A stretch of 64,000 nucleotides of DNA from the NCBI RefSeq assembly GCF_036030735.1, contig NZ_CP107928.1, positions 1,984,001-2,048,000 on the forward strand, in the 5' to 3' direction. The notes below the pieces were generated by a model. That model did not search any database, was not told where the DNA came from, and saw only the letters and a list, made by a program, of their open reading frames with translations. This document shows positions 1 to 8,022 of the stretch, piece by piece. Within the stretch, counting starts at the first letter, position 1. The number at the start of each line of letters is the position of its first letter. Made by a program: the position numbers and the translations under genes. The stretch is from Streptomyces sp. NBC_00425. GTDB taxonomy: Bacteria > Actinomycetota > Actinomycetes > Streptomycetales > Streptomycetaceae.

Positions 1-2
1 CC

Positions 3-200
3 GTCGGCCGCCGGGCGGGCGGCCGGGCCGCCTGGGTCGGCTTCGCCATGGACGACGACTGCACGGAGGAGATCCTGGCGTGGGCGGCGGCGGGCGGCCC
101 CGGCCTGGCCGTCCCCCCGGCCACGTTGGAGCTGCAGTTCATCGAGCCGCCCAGGGCCGCTCGCACGCGCGGCCGCCGCCAGGGGACGGCCCGCAGGTAG
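3..200 (+). CDS. C-terminal end of an unrecognised protein (partial)
   Basis: An open frame runs in from the left edge and stops at TAG 198-200, giving a 65-residue C-terminus. The piece contains a GFAMDDDCTEEILAWAAAGG stretch followed by a basic Arg-rich tail. The frame has the usual high-GC third positions. I do not recognise the family, and the N-terminal part lies outside the window. Other frames are also open here, so the reading rests on codon bias alone. Confidence 0.35.
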   Translation, partial: VGRRAGGRAAWVGFAMDDDCTEEILAWAAAGGPGLAVPPATLELQFIEPPRAARTRGRRQGTARR

Positions 201-364
201 CGCCGCCGCGGCGGCCCGCTCGTCGGTCTCCGCCGCCTTGCCGGTCCGCTTCGTGCGGTGCGCGGGGGTCTTCGGTCCGGCGAACACACAGGCCGACCGG
301 CGGCCTCACAGGCGCCTCCGGCCGGGGCGGCGCGCCGCGCGGCCCGTGAAAAACAACAGGGACC

Positions 365-397
365 GGATTTGAACCTGCGCCCCCTTGACCACCAGTC
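365..397 (-). repeat. Decayed copy of the tRNA-Pro 3' half (candidate att site)
   Basis: Thirty-one of 33 bases match 3838-3870 inside the intact tRNA-Pro gene, in the same orientation. The copy covers the T arm, variable loop and 3' side of the anticodon arm. The D arm and acceptor stem are absent, and the extended T stem has an A/G mismatch, so it cannot be a working tRNA. This is the layout left by integration into a tRNA 3' end, with the partial copy at the far end of the inserted DNA. It could instead be an unrelated tRNA remnant. Confidence 0.55.
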
Positions 398-448
398 TGC
401 ACGGGAGGTTCACAGACTGAATTGACGGAGTCTCAGAAGGCCGATCGA

Positions 449-772
449 TCAGGGCTTGTTCCAGGTGAGGCTGACGGTCAGCTGAGCCGACGCGCCGACC
501 GCCGTGACGATCGCCCCTGCCTGCGCGTTCAACTCGACGCCGAATTGCACCACAAGCGCGTCCGGCCGTTGCGGAAATTCCTTCATCTGCGCGGCCACCC
601 CATGGGCAACCCCCCGCACGGCCCGCATGACGGACTCGAAGGTGCCCTCGGCTTTCTCGATCACGGTGGACGGCGACGCTCCCCGGGTGAGCACGGAACT
701 CTGCGCCGACTCCTCGGAGACCCGGACCAGGACTGCGCTGCCGTCCTCTAGCAGGAACTCTGCAATCGCCAT
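449..772 (-). CDS. Trypco1-domain (CU044_2847-type) small protein
   Basis: The 107-aa protein matches the pattern of the trypsin-co-occurring domain 1 family: an N-terminal EFLLEDGSAVLV strand pair, a central helix FESVMRAVRGVAHGVAAQM, and a C-terminal VQFGVELNAQAGAIV...LTVSLTW strand pair. The family is small, cytoplasmic and of unknown biochemical role; comparative-genomic work places it next to proteases and other effectors of bacterial conflict systems. Here it is divergent from the membrane protein at 849 and close to the CHAT protease gene. No signal peptide is present. The ATG at 770-772 is the only good start. Family assignment is from memory of the pattern and fairly firm; function is unknown. 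Confidence 0.7.
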   Translation of the reverse strand: MAIAEFLLEDGSAVLVRVSEESAQSSVLTRGASPSTVIEKAEGTFESVMRAVRGVAHGVAAQMKEFPQRPDALVVQFGVELNAQAGAIVTAVGASAQLTVSLTWNKP

Positions 773-848
773 AAACTATGAATTAGCACGAAAACTCGCA
801 TGCTGCTCGGTAGTTGACGGTTCTTCCAATTCTGGAAGGAGCTGAACG

Positions 849-1538
849 ATGCCTCTCGCCGTCGAGATCGTTCTCATCGTCATCGGAGTGATGCTCTTGG
901 CTGCCGCCCTGATCGGCAGTGGCATCTCCCGACGCCTCATGACGATTCCGAAGATGAAACGGGCTCCGCGCGTGGTGATCGCCATTCTGGGCGTACTTCT
1001 GCTGGCTGGCGGGATGTGGGGGGTGACCACCGAGGCGAATCAGCACGGGCCCTCACTGACCGCACTCAAGAAACACATTCCGTCCGGCGTGACGTCGAAC
1101 CTGACCTGCAGAGAGGCCGCCGAGTCCCCCAAGGGAGCGGTGGAAATTGACTGCAGCACGCAGGACAGCGTCCCCGAACAAGTCTGGTATCTCATGTTCG
1201 ACAAAGTGAACGAGATGCAGGACTGGTGGATGAGCCAGACTCAGCCCAGCAACCTGCAGGGGGCCAGCTGCAACACCACGAGCGACTACCGGACCGGAAG
1301 TACGTATTCCTACTACCTGGACGACCAGTCAGTCACCATCGGCGACAGCGCCTGCTACACGGCTGGCAACATCATGGTGGCCATGTACACGGATCGACGT
1401 TTCAACATCGTCGTCTGGGCTCAGATCTCTGACACGACGAATTTCTCCGCCTTCCAGAAATGGCTCAGCAATTCGCAGCCGACAGGGACGGGTGACACCA
1501 CCCCCGCGACTCCCTCGCAAACCGTTAACGGGAGTTGA
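849..1538 (+). CDS. Two-TM membrane protein with Cys-rich outer domain, unknown
   Basis: This 229-aa protein has two hydrophobic helices, about residues 4-24 and 42-60, with a basic SRRLMTIPKMKRAPR loop between them. A roughly 165-residue polar domain follows, with four cysteines (in LTCRE, IDCST, ASCNT, SACYT), as expected for two disulfides outside the membrane. The tail is Thr/Pro/Ser-rich. GGAAGGAG precedes the ATG. I recognise no family. Base composition is visibly richer in A/T than the surrounding genes, which suggests recent acquisition. The next gene, a CHAT-WD40 protein, starts about 30 nt downstream on the same strand, so the two are probably co-transcribed. Confidence 0.75.
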   Translation: MPLAVEIVLIVIGVMLLAAALIGSGISRRLMTIPKMKRAPRVVIAILGVLLLAGGMWGVTTEANQHGPSLTALKKHIPSGVTSNLTCREAAESPKGAVEIDCSTQDSVPEQVWYLMFDKVNEMQDWWMSQTQPSNLQGASCNTTSDYRTGSTYSYYLDDQSVTIGDSACYTAGNIMVAMYTDRRFNIVVWAQISDTTNFSAFQKWLSNSQPTGTGDTTPATPSQTVNGS

Positions 1539-1567
1539 CCCGGCCTGCCTGGGGAGAGAAGGGCGCC

Positions 1568-3748
1568 ATGGCGGCGGATTTTGATTTTGTCCTCGAAATG
1601 AGCGAAGCGCCCGACGGCTACCGTATCGACGTGACGTCGCCGGCCGGCGAGGACACCCTGGTCGCCGCCATCGACGCGCACGAGTTGCTGGAGCGGCTGC
1701 CCTCTCTGGAAGCCGCAGTCCTGGGGTCCGCCGCCCACTCGCGGAGTATAGGAACCGGGATGGAACTGCCCGCCATGGAGGTCGGCGGCACCCTGTTCGA
1801 GTCCGTGTTCCAGAGCGGGATCAAGGCGCTCTACTTGTCCAGCAGACAGAAGGCGCAGGAACACGGTCAGCGGCTGCGCATGGTCCTCCGGGTCCGTTCC
1901 CCGGAACTCGCCGCACTGCCCTGGGAGCTTCTGTACGACGAGAAGCTGGGCGGCTATCTGTGCCTGCACCACCCGGTCATCCGCCACGTGGAGATGCTGG
2001 AGCCGGTCGCCCCCCTGCGCGTGGAGCCTCCGCTGAGCATCCTCGGGATGGTGTCCCTGCCAGGTGCGCTCACCCCGCTGGAGGCCGAGACCGAACAGGA
2101 AGGACTGAGCACCGCGCTCAAGCCGCTCATCGACGAGGGAAGGGTGCGGCTCGACTGGGTGGGCGGCGGAACCAAACAGGATCTCTTCAACGCCCTGTTC
2201 GCCGGCTGTCACATCTTCCACTTCATCGGCCATGGAAAGTTCGACGATCAACGACGGCAGGGGATGCTCGTCTTTTCCGACGAACAGGGCAGGGAGTCGC
2301 CCCTGCACGCGGAGGCGCTCGGCTCGCTCATCAGCGTCGCCGACCCCTCCCCCCGCCTCGTCGTGCTCAACAGTTGCGAGACGGGAACCTCCCACGCTCG
2401 CGATCTGTTCTCCAGCACGGCGGCCAAGCTGGAGTACACGGTTCCGGCCGTGGTCGCCATGCAGTTCGCGGTGACCGACAAGGCGGCCGTGCTCTTCTCC
2501 CGGGCCTTCTACCAGGCCCTAGCGGCCAACCGGCCGGTCGACGAGGCGGTCCGCACGGGCCGTATCGCGCTGCGGGCGGACAAGGACGACAGCCTGGAGT
2601 GCTTCACGCCCGTCCTCTACCAGCGCAGTGGCGACGCCCGCCTCTTCGACTTCACGTCTCTGCGGAAACCCACACCCCCGCAGACCGTGGTCGAGCAGCT
2701 CAACGGGGAGGAGCACGACACGCAGGCCGAGCCGCCCACCCCGAAGACCGACCGGTCCGTTCCCCGGACCAGCCAGTCCGTTCCGCACACCGGTCGGCGC
2801 GCCCCGCAGGCCGACCGGCCCGCCGAACCCTCACACGCATCCCGGCCGCCCACGGCTCCCTCCCCGGATCTCACGCCGCGGCAGGAGATCGACACCGGGC
2901 ACTGGGTGGTGAGCATGGCCGTCCATCCTTCCGGGCGGCTGTTTGCCACCGGCTCCCGCAAACTCGTCCGGGTCTGGGACGTGATCACCGGCCAGCCGAC
3001 CTGGCAGCGCCGACTCGGCGGGTGGAGCACGATGGTCAACGCCCTTGCCTTCAGCCCCGGCGGTGACAGCCTGGCGATCGGCAGCACGGACAATCTCGCC
3101 CGCGTCTGGAAGATGACGACCGAGGCCAGCCCCCTGAAGTTCACTCACCGCCATTTCGTCAACACGGTGGCCTACGACAGGAGCGGGCGGCTCCTGGCGA
3201 CCGGGAGCGCCGATGCCACAGCCTGCGTGTGGGATCTCTGCACGGGCAGCCGTGTCCTGTCCCTGCGCCACGCCCGGGCCGTAAAGGCCCTGGCGTTCAG
3301 CCCGGACGGGTGCCTCCTGCTCACGGGATCCGAGGACAGGAACGCCTACATCTGGGACACGGAGACGGGTCGGCAAGAGGCACAGATCAAGCACGGGGAT
3401 TTCGTCCTCGGTGTCGCCTTCTCGCCGGACGGGCGGACGGTCGCCACCTGCAGCCAGGACCACACCGCTCAGGTCAGCGATACGCAGACCTGGACCCCGC
3501 TCTTCCGCGTGGAGCACCAGGGCGGTCTACGGGCCGTGGCCTTCAGTCCCGACAGCAGCATGATCGCCACCGGAAGCGAGGACGGAGCGGTCCGCGTGTG
3601 GCGGACCGAATCGGGGCAATCACTGCTCGCCCTCAAGTACAACCGCTCGGTGAACGCCGTGGCGTTCTCGCCGGACGGCCGGTTCCTCATCAGCGCGGGT
3701 GAGGACAAGGTCGTCCACAGCGTCCGGGTGCCCGAAGCCGATCGATGA
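1568..3748 (+). CDS. CHAT-domain caspase-like protease with C-terminal WD40 propeller
   Basis: The protein is 726 aa from the ATG at 1568, which has a GGAGAGAAGGG Shine-Dalgarno; an in-frame TTG at 1535 overlaps the previous stop but is less likely. Residues about 60-360 form a CHAT domain (caspase HetF-associated with TPRs), with the catalytic His in FHFIGHGKF (about H222) and the catalytic Cys in VVLNSCETG (about C270). A Pro/Ser/Arg-rich linker (about 365-438) leads to about seven WD40 repeats (VWDVITG, VWKMTTE, VWDLCTG, IWDTETG, a degenerate VSDTQTW, VWRTESG, and a last blade lacking WD). CHAT proteins are cysteine proteases of the separase/caspase clan and act in bacterial immunity and cell death; WD40 propellers usually sense partners. 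The substrate is unknown. Confidence 0.88.
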   Translation: MAADFDFVLEMSEAPDGYRIDVTSPAGEDTLVAAIDAHELLERLPSLEAAVLGSAAHSRSIGTGMELPAMEVGGTLFESVFQSGIKALYLSSRQKAQEHGQRLRMVLRVRSPELAALPWELLYDEKLGGYLCLHHPVIRHVEMLEPVAPLRVEPPLSILGMVSLPGALTPLEAETEQEGLSTALKPLIDEGRVRLDWVGGGTKQDLFNALFAGCHIFHFIGHGKFDDQRRQGMLVFSDEQGRESPLHAEALGSLISVADPSPRLVVLNSCETGTSHARDLFSSTAAKLEYTVPAVVAMQFAVTDKAAVLFSRAFYQALAANRPVDEAVRTGRIALRADKDDSLECFTPVLYQRSGDARLFDFTSLRKPTPPQTVVEQLNGEEHDTQAEPPTPKTDRSVPRTSQSVPHTGRRAPQADRPAEPSHASRPPTAPSPDLTPRQEIDTGHWVVSMAVHPSGRLFATGSRKLVRVWDVITGQPTWQRRLGGWSTMVNALAFSPGGDSLAIGSTDNLARVWKMTTEASPLKFTHRHFVNTVAYDRSGRLLATGSADATACVWDLCTGSRVLSLRHARAVKALAFSPDGCLLLTGSEDRNAYIWDTETGRQEAQIKHGDFVLGVAFSPDGRTVATCSQDHTAQVSDTQTWTPLFRVEHQGGLRAVAFSPDSSMIATGSEDGAVRVWRTESGQSLLALKYNRSVNAVAFSPDGRFLISAGEDKVVHSVRVPEADR

Positions 3749-3765
3749 GCGCTGCCGTAACGCGG

Positions 3766-3800
3766 CGAGGCTCCGCTCCCGCAGTGGGAACAGAGCCTCG
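3766..3800. terminator. Bidirectional terminator hairpin
   Basis: CGAGGCTC (3766-3773) pairs with GAGCCTCG (3793-3800), with an inner CTCCC/GGGAA stem. It lies between the convergent ends of the CHAT gene and the tRNA-Pro transcript, so it could serve both. Confidence 0.5.
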
Positions 3801-3826
3801 AAAAGACCGACGGATCGACCTCACCG

Positions 3827-3900
<74 letters not shown>

Positions 3901-4009
3901 TTGCCCGCCTGACCTGGGGTTTCCCCTGGCCGAACGCGCATGGAAACAATACCGCACTCGGGTCGATGGTCGCGCCCACGTTTCCCGGGCCGCAGCCGCC
4001 CGGGCGCCG

Positions 4010-4369
4010 TCAGCCGTCGCGGGCGACGCCGAGGTCCGGATAGGCCTCCAGCAGGCGCTGCGGGGCCGCCTGCCGCCAGGAGTCGGCGAGGACGTCGCGC
4101 AGCTCGTCTTCGTCCTCGAGAGCGGCCAGCCGGGCCCGCACCCAGGCGAACTGGGCCTCGTGGTCGGCGATCCAGAACTTCCCGGGCTCCGCGAGCACCA
4201 GTTCGTCGCGCTCCTCCTTGGGGCAGCGCACGGCGAGCGAGGTCTCCTCCTCGGGCAGGGTGGCGAACATCTTCCCCGCGACGCGAAAGGTGGGCATGCT
4301 CCAGGCGGTCTTCTCCGTGGTGTCCGGCAGGGACAGGGCGATACGGCGTACGTCTTCGGCGTCCGGCAT
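4010..4369 (-). CDS. MmcQ/YjbR-family protein
   Basis: This 119-aa protein has the MmcQ/YjbR layout: an N-terminal helix DAEDVRRIALSLPDTTEK, then TAWSMPTFRVAGKMFATL, then SLAVRCPKEERDELV and the C-terminal helices. Family members adopt a CyaY-like fold and are often called DNA-binding, though the role is poorly defined. The ATG at 4369 is preferred over a GTG nine bases upstream. A TACGGT box ends seven bases before that ATG and would overlap the longer start, and there is no Shine-Dalgarno, so the transcript is probably leaderless. Confidence 0.82.
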   Translation of the reverse strand: MPDAEDVRRIALSLPDTTEKTAWSMPTFRVAGKMFATLPEEETSLAVRCPKEERDELVLAEPGKFWIADHEAQFAWVRARLAALEDEDELRDVLADSWRQAAPQRLLEAYPDLGVARDG

Positions 4370-4376
4370 GCTCCGC

Positions 4377-4382
4377 ACCGTA
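4377..4382 (-). promoter_or_regulatory. -10 box of a probable leaderless promoter
   Basis: TACGGT on the minus strand, seven bases before the ATG at 4369, places the transcription start at or next to the start codon. No clear -35 was identified. Confidence 0.4.
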
Positions 4383-4399
4383 TCGGCTGCCGCTGACAG

Positions 4400-4921
4400 T
4401 CACCCCGCGGCGACGTGCTTGTAGTACAGGGTGGTCGGCCGCAGCACTCCGTACGGGTTCGCCGCGTAGTCGGGGACCGTCCCCGCCCTGGTCCACCCGG
4501 TGGCGCGGTAGAGGCGTTCGGCCGGGCTGTCGGTCTCCGTGTCCAGGTGCAGGAGGGTGACGCCGGCCGCGGCGGCGGCCTTCTCGGCGGTGCCGAGCAG
4601 GGTGCGGGCGAGGCCCCTGCCGCGGGCGTCCCGGTGCACCATGAGTTTGACGAGTTCTGCGCGGTGACGGCTGTTGGGCTTGTCGGCGAAGGCCAGGCTC
4701 ACGGTGCCCACGACGCGGTCGCCGTCCAGGGCGGCCCAGACCGCGAGGCGTCCGGCGGCGACCTGTTGTGCCCGCTCACGCCACCAGGCGACGGCGTCCG
4801 CCCGGTCCAGCGGGGCGAGGAAGCCCACCGAGGCGCCGCCGTCCACCGTGTCGATCAGCAGGCCGGCCAGTTCCCGCGCGTCGGCGAGGAGCCGGGGGGC
4901 GTCGAGGCGGGTCGTGATCAC
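4400..4921 (-). CDS. GNAT-family N-acetyltransferase
   Basis: The protein is 173 aa from the GTG at 4919-4921, which overlaps the stop of the upstream regulator (GTGA), so the pair is translationally coupled. It has the GNAT core: GDRVVGTVSL (beta 4), the acetyl-CoA loop VHRDARGRGLARTLL in motif A, and a C-terminal RLYRATGW block typical of motif B. The acceptor substrate cannot be read from sequence. Coupling to an XRE/cupin regulator suggests induction by a small molecule that the acetyltransferase modifies; that is inference. Confidence 0.88.
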   Translation of the reverse strand: MITTRLDAPRLLADARELAGLLIDTVDGGASVGFLAPLDRADAVAWWRERAQQVAAGRLAVWAALDGDRVVGTVSLAFADKPNSRHRAELVKLMVHRDARGRGLARTLLGTAEKAAAAAGVTLLHLDTETDSPAERLYRATGWTRAGTVPDYAANPYGVLRPTTLYYKHVAAG

Positions 4922-5505
4922 GGGAGCACCACCGCCAGCACATACCGTGCTTCGGTTTCGCCGGCGCACCGGAACCGGGTCGGCCCCCACACCCGCAGGC
5001 GCAGGCAGTCTCCGGCGTCGAGGCGGTGCACGGCGTCCTGGGCCGTCACTTCGAGGACGCCGTCCAGCAGCCACACATGCTGCTCGAGCCCGGCCACGGG
5101 CGGCCGGTCGTAGGCGATGTCCGCGCCGACGGCGAGCCGCCCCTCGACCAGCTCGCCGCGCAGCGCCGGGTGCGGGGGCGACACGGAGCGCCGGACGAAC
5201 CCGGAGGCCCGGTCCGCCCAGACGGGCTGATCTCCGGCGTGCACCACCGGGGCGGGCTCCGCCTCGACCTCGCCGAGCAGTCGCGACATGGTCCGCCCGT
5301 AGACCTGGCAGAGGCGGTTGAGCTGCGAGGCCGTCGGGCTGATCTCCGCCCGTTCGGCCCGCGACAGGGTGGACCGGCTGAGCCCGCTGCGCTCGGCCAA
5401 CTCCACCAGCGACCAGCCGCGTTCGGCCCGCAGCTCGGCCAGCCGGCCGGCGAGCCGTGCGTCGACCGGGTCGGGGGGCTGCGCAGCGTCCGCGTCTCGT
5501 CTCAC
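4918..5505 (-). CDS. XRE-family regulator with cupin sensor domain
   Basis: This 195-aa protein has an N-terminal helix-turn-helix (about residues 18-75: LRAERGWSLVELAERSGLSRSTLSRAE) and a C-terminal cupin barrel (about 110-193) with HVWLLDGVLEVT and LDAGDCLRLRVWGPTRF, the usual ligand-sensing arrangement. The GTG start at 5505 sits inside a 33-bp inverted repeat, and a TACATT box ends seven bases before it, so the mRNA is probably leaderless and the operator overlaps the promoter. Its stop overlaps the GNAT start, so it likely represses itself and the acetyltransferase. Confidence 0.88.
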   Translation of the reverse strand: MRRDADAAQPPDPVDARLAGRLAELRAERGWSLVELAERSGLSRSTLSRAERAEISPTASQLNRLCQVYGRTMSRLLGEVEAEPAPVVHAGDQPVWADRASGFVRRSVSPPHPALRGELVEGRLAVGADIAYDRPPVAGLEQHVWLLDGVLEVTAQDAVHRLDAGDCLRLRVWGPTRFRCAGETEARYVLAVVLP

Positions 5506-5532
5506 ATCCGGGAATGTATCCCTGATATGAGA
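5500..5532. promoter_or_regulatory. Inverted-repeat operator overlapping the XRE start codon
   Basis: TCTCACATC (5500-5508) and GATATGAGA (5524-5532) are inverted repeats with one mismatch and a 15-bp spacer. The dyad covers the GTG start at 5505 and a TACATT box (5513-5518) on the minus strand, so binding would block the promoter directly. Confidence 0.55.
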
Positions 5533-5676
5533 CGGCCGTGTTTCGCAGCCCTCACACCCCGGGCGTCACACGACAGAGGGCTCCACACCGCAGCCTGGCG
5601 CCGAGGAGGGCCTGGCGCCACGGCGGGCCCCACGCCGCGGCCGGGCGTCGCTGAGGGCTTCACTCCACGGCGGGCC

Positions 5677-6579
5677 TCACACCGCGGCGGCCTCGCCGAG
5701 GGCCTCCAGCACCGGCCGGATCAGCGGGTGCTCCTCGGCGCCCCGGCGGACGGCCGCGAAGACCCGACGGGTCGGCGCCACGCCGTCGACCGGCCGGACG
5801 ACCACCCCCGTGAGGTCCATGCCGCGCAGCGCCGAACGCGGGACGAGCGCCACGCCCGCGTCCGCCGAGGCGAGCGCGACGACCGCGCGGAAGTCGTCGG
5901 AGGAGTGCTCCAGACGGGGCTGGAAGCCGGCGTTCTCGCAAGCCAGGACGACCACGTCGTGGCAGGGGTTGCCGGGGTAGGGGCCGATCCAGATGTCCTT
6001 GGCCAGCTCGGCCAGCGGGACCTCGGCGGCGTCGGCGAGCCGGTGGGCGACGGGCACCACCGCGTCGAAGGGCTCCGCGTACAGCGGCAGATGCGTCAGG
6101 CGCGGATCGTCGGCGGCCGGGGCCCCGCGGTACTCGACCGCCACGGCGACGTCGACCTGCCGGTCGAGCACCATCGGCAGGCTGGCGTCGCCCTCGGCGT
6201 CCTGGACGCGGATCCGTATCCCCGGGGCGGTGCCGGCCAGCCGCGCCACCGCGGGAGCCACCACGAGGGCGATGCCGGTCGCGAAGGCCGCGACGGTGAC
6301 CGTGCCGGCCGCACCGGAGCTGTAGGCCGCCAGCTCCGCCTCGGCCCGCTCCAGCTGGGCGAGGACGGCGTTGGTGTGACCGAGCAGGATCTCGCCGGCG
6401 GGGGTGAGCCGCACGCCCTTGGCGCCACGCTCGACCAGCCGGTGGCCGGTCTCCTGCTCCAGGGCGGCCAGTTGCTGGGAGACGGCGGACGGGGTGAGAT
6501 ACAGCGCGGCGGCCGCCGCCGTCACGGTGCGGTGGTCGGCCACCGCACGGAGGATGTGGAGCCGCCGCGCTTCGATCAT
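5677..6579 (-). CDS. LysR-family transcriptional regulator
   Basis: This 300-aa protein has the standard length and fold of the family: winged helix-turn-helix at residues 1-62 (LHILRAVADHRTVTAAAAALYLTPSAVSQQLAALEQETGHRLVERG), a linker helix, and a substrate-binding domain from about residue 90. It follows kbl in the same direction, about 185 bases downstream of it, and could control threonine catabolism or be unrelated. An A/T-rich ATTATCGCAATAT stretch lies just upstream of its own start and may be an autoregulatory site. The start ATG at 6579 gives the usual LysR N-terminus. Confidence 0.92.
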   Translation of the reverse strand: MIEARRLHILRAVADHRTVTAAAAALYLTPSAVSQQLAALEQETGHRLVERGAKGVRLTPAGEILLGHTNAVLAQLERAEAELAAYSSGAAGTVTVAAFATGIALVVAPAVARLAGTAPGIRIRVQDAEGDASLPMVLDRQVDVAVAVEYRGAPAADDPRLTHLPLYAEPFDAVVPVAHRLADAAEVPLAELAKDIWIGPYPGNPCHDVVVLACENAGFQPRLEHSSDDFRAVVALASADAGVALVPRSALRGMDLTGVVVRPVDGVAPTRRVFAAVRRGAEEHPLIRPVLEALGEAAAV

Positions 6580-6764
6580 GGGATCGATTATCGCAATATG
6601 TCAGGGCCCTCAGGACCACCGTCCGACCGGACCGGCCGCTCGTCGGCCCACAGTCCGCCGCCCCGTGGTCCGGACGGACGGACCGCCGGCTGCGGAACGC
6701 CGCCGGTTCCGGGCCGCGGGCCCGCCGCCCGTCGCGGGCCGCCGCCGGTGCGGAGTCCCGCGGT

Positions 6765-7976
6765 TCAGACCGTGGCCGCCCCGGACCTCTCCAGCTCCGC
6801 CCGGGCCGAGACGAACGCGTCGACTGCACGGTCGACGTCGGCCGTGGAGTGCGCGGCGGACAACTGGACGCGGATGCGGGCCTGCCCCTGCGGGACCACC
6901 GGGTACGAGAAGCCGATCACGTACACCCCGCGTTCCAGCAGCAGTTCCGCCATCCGGCCCGCCTTCGCCGCGTCGCCGATCATCACGGGGGCGATGGCGT
7001 GCTCGCCGGGGAGCACGTCGAAGCCCTCGGCCGTCATCCGGCGGCGGAACAGCGCGGTGTTCTCGGCGAGCCGCACCCGCAGGTCGTCCGCCGACTCCAG
7101 CAGGTCGAGGACCTTCAGGGAGGCCGCGGCGATGACCGGGGCGAGCGTGTTGGAGAACAGGTACGGGCGCGAGCGCTGACGGAGCAGGGCGACGATCTCC
7201 GCGCGGGCGGCCACATAACCGCCGGACGCGCCGCCCAGCGCCTTGCCCAGGGTGCCGGTGAGGATGTCCACCCGGTCCATCACGCCGTGCAGCTCGGGCG
7301 TCCCGCGGCCGCCGGGGCCGACGAAGCCGACGGCGTGCGAGTCGTCGACCATGACCATGGCGTCGTAGCGGTCGGCGAGGTCGCAGATCTCGGCCAGGGG
7401 CGCCAGATAGCCGTCCATGGAGAACACGCCGTCGGTGACGACGAGCCGGCGCCGCGCGTCCGACGCGTCCTTCAACTGCCGTTCCAGGTCCGCCAGATCA
7501 CGGTTGGCGTACCGGTACCGGCGTGCCTTGGACAGCCGGATGCCGTCGATGATCGAGGCGTGGTTGAGGGCGTCGGAGATCACCGCGTCCTCGGGGCCGA
7601 GGAGCGTCTCGAAGACGCCGCCGTTGGCGTCGAAGCAGGAGGAGTACAGGATCGTGTCCTCCTGGCCGAGGAACGCGGACAGCCGCGCCTCCAGCTCCTT
7701 GTGCACCTCCTGCGTCCCGCAGATGAAGCGCACGGACGCCATGCCGTAGCCCCAGCGGTCCAGGGCCTCGTGGGCGGCGGCGATCACCTCGGGGTGATCG
7801 GCGAGCCCCAGGTAGTTGTTGGCGCAGAAGTTGAGGACCTCGCCCGGCCGGCCGCCCGCGGTCACGGCGACGGTCGCGGACTGCGGGCTGCCGATCACCC
7901 GCTCGGGCTTGTGCAGACCGGCGGCGCGGATCTCGTCGAGGGTGGCGCGCAGGTCGTCGCGCACGGAGTCGAACAT
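6765..7976 (-). CDS. kbl: Glycine C-acetyltransferase (2-amino-3-ketobutyrate CoA ligase)
   Basis: The enzyme converts 2-amino-3-oxobutanoate and CoA to glycine and acetyl-CoA, the second step of threonine degradation. The 403-aa protein matches the alpha-oxoamine synthase family, with [30 protein letters not shown] and the PLP lysine in [14 protein letters not shown] (about K245). The C-terminal [11 protein letters not shown] is also typical. It lies 46 bases downstream of tdh on the same strand, the usual tdh-kbl pairing, and ends near a GC-rich inverted repeat at about 6670-6720. Full length and no odd features. Confidence 0.96.
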   Translation of the reverse strand: MFDSVRDDLRATLDEIRAAGLHKPERVIGSPQSATVAVTAGGRPGEVLNFCANNYLGLADHPEVIAAAHEALDRWGYGMASVRFICGTQEVHKELEARLSAFLGQEDTILYSSCFDANGGVFETLLGPEDAVISDALNHASIIDGIRLSKARRYRYANRDLADLERQLKDASDARRRLVVTDGVFSMDGYLAPLAEICDLADRYDAMVMVDDSHAVGFVGPGGRGTPELHGVMDRVDILTGTLGKALGGASGGYVAARAEIVALLRQRSRPYLFSNTLAPVIAAASLKVLDLLESADDLRVRLAENTALFRRRMTAEGFDVLPGEHAIAPVMIGDAAKAGRMAELLLERGVYVIGFSYPVVPQGQARIRVQLSAAHSTADVDRAVDAFVSARAELERSGAATV

Positions 7977-8022
7977 CGGAAAGCTCCTAGGGAAGCACTC
8001 GGAGGCGGCGGAAGCGGACGGC

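Noticed and set aside
80..349. Long Arg/Pro-rich frames on both strands at the left edge
   Set aside because: Composition is what GC-rich DNA gives in off frames; only the 3-200 frame has a plausible protein-like tail.
365..410. A second functional tRNA (Thr GGT or Pro)
   Set aside because: The D arm and acceptor stem are missing and the T stem has a mismatch.
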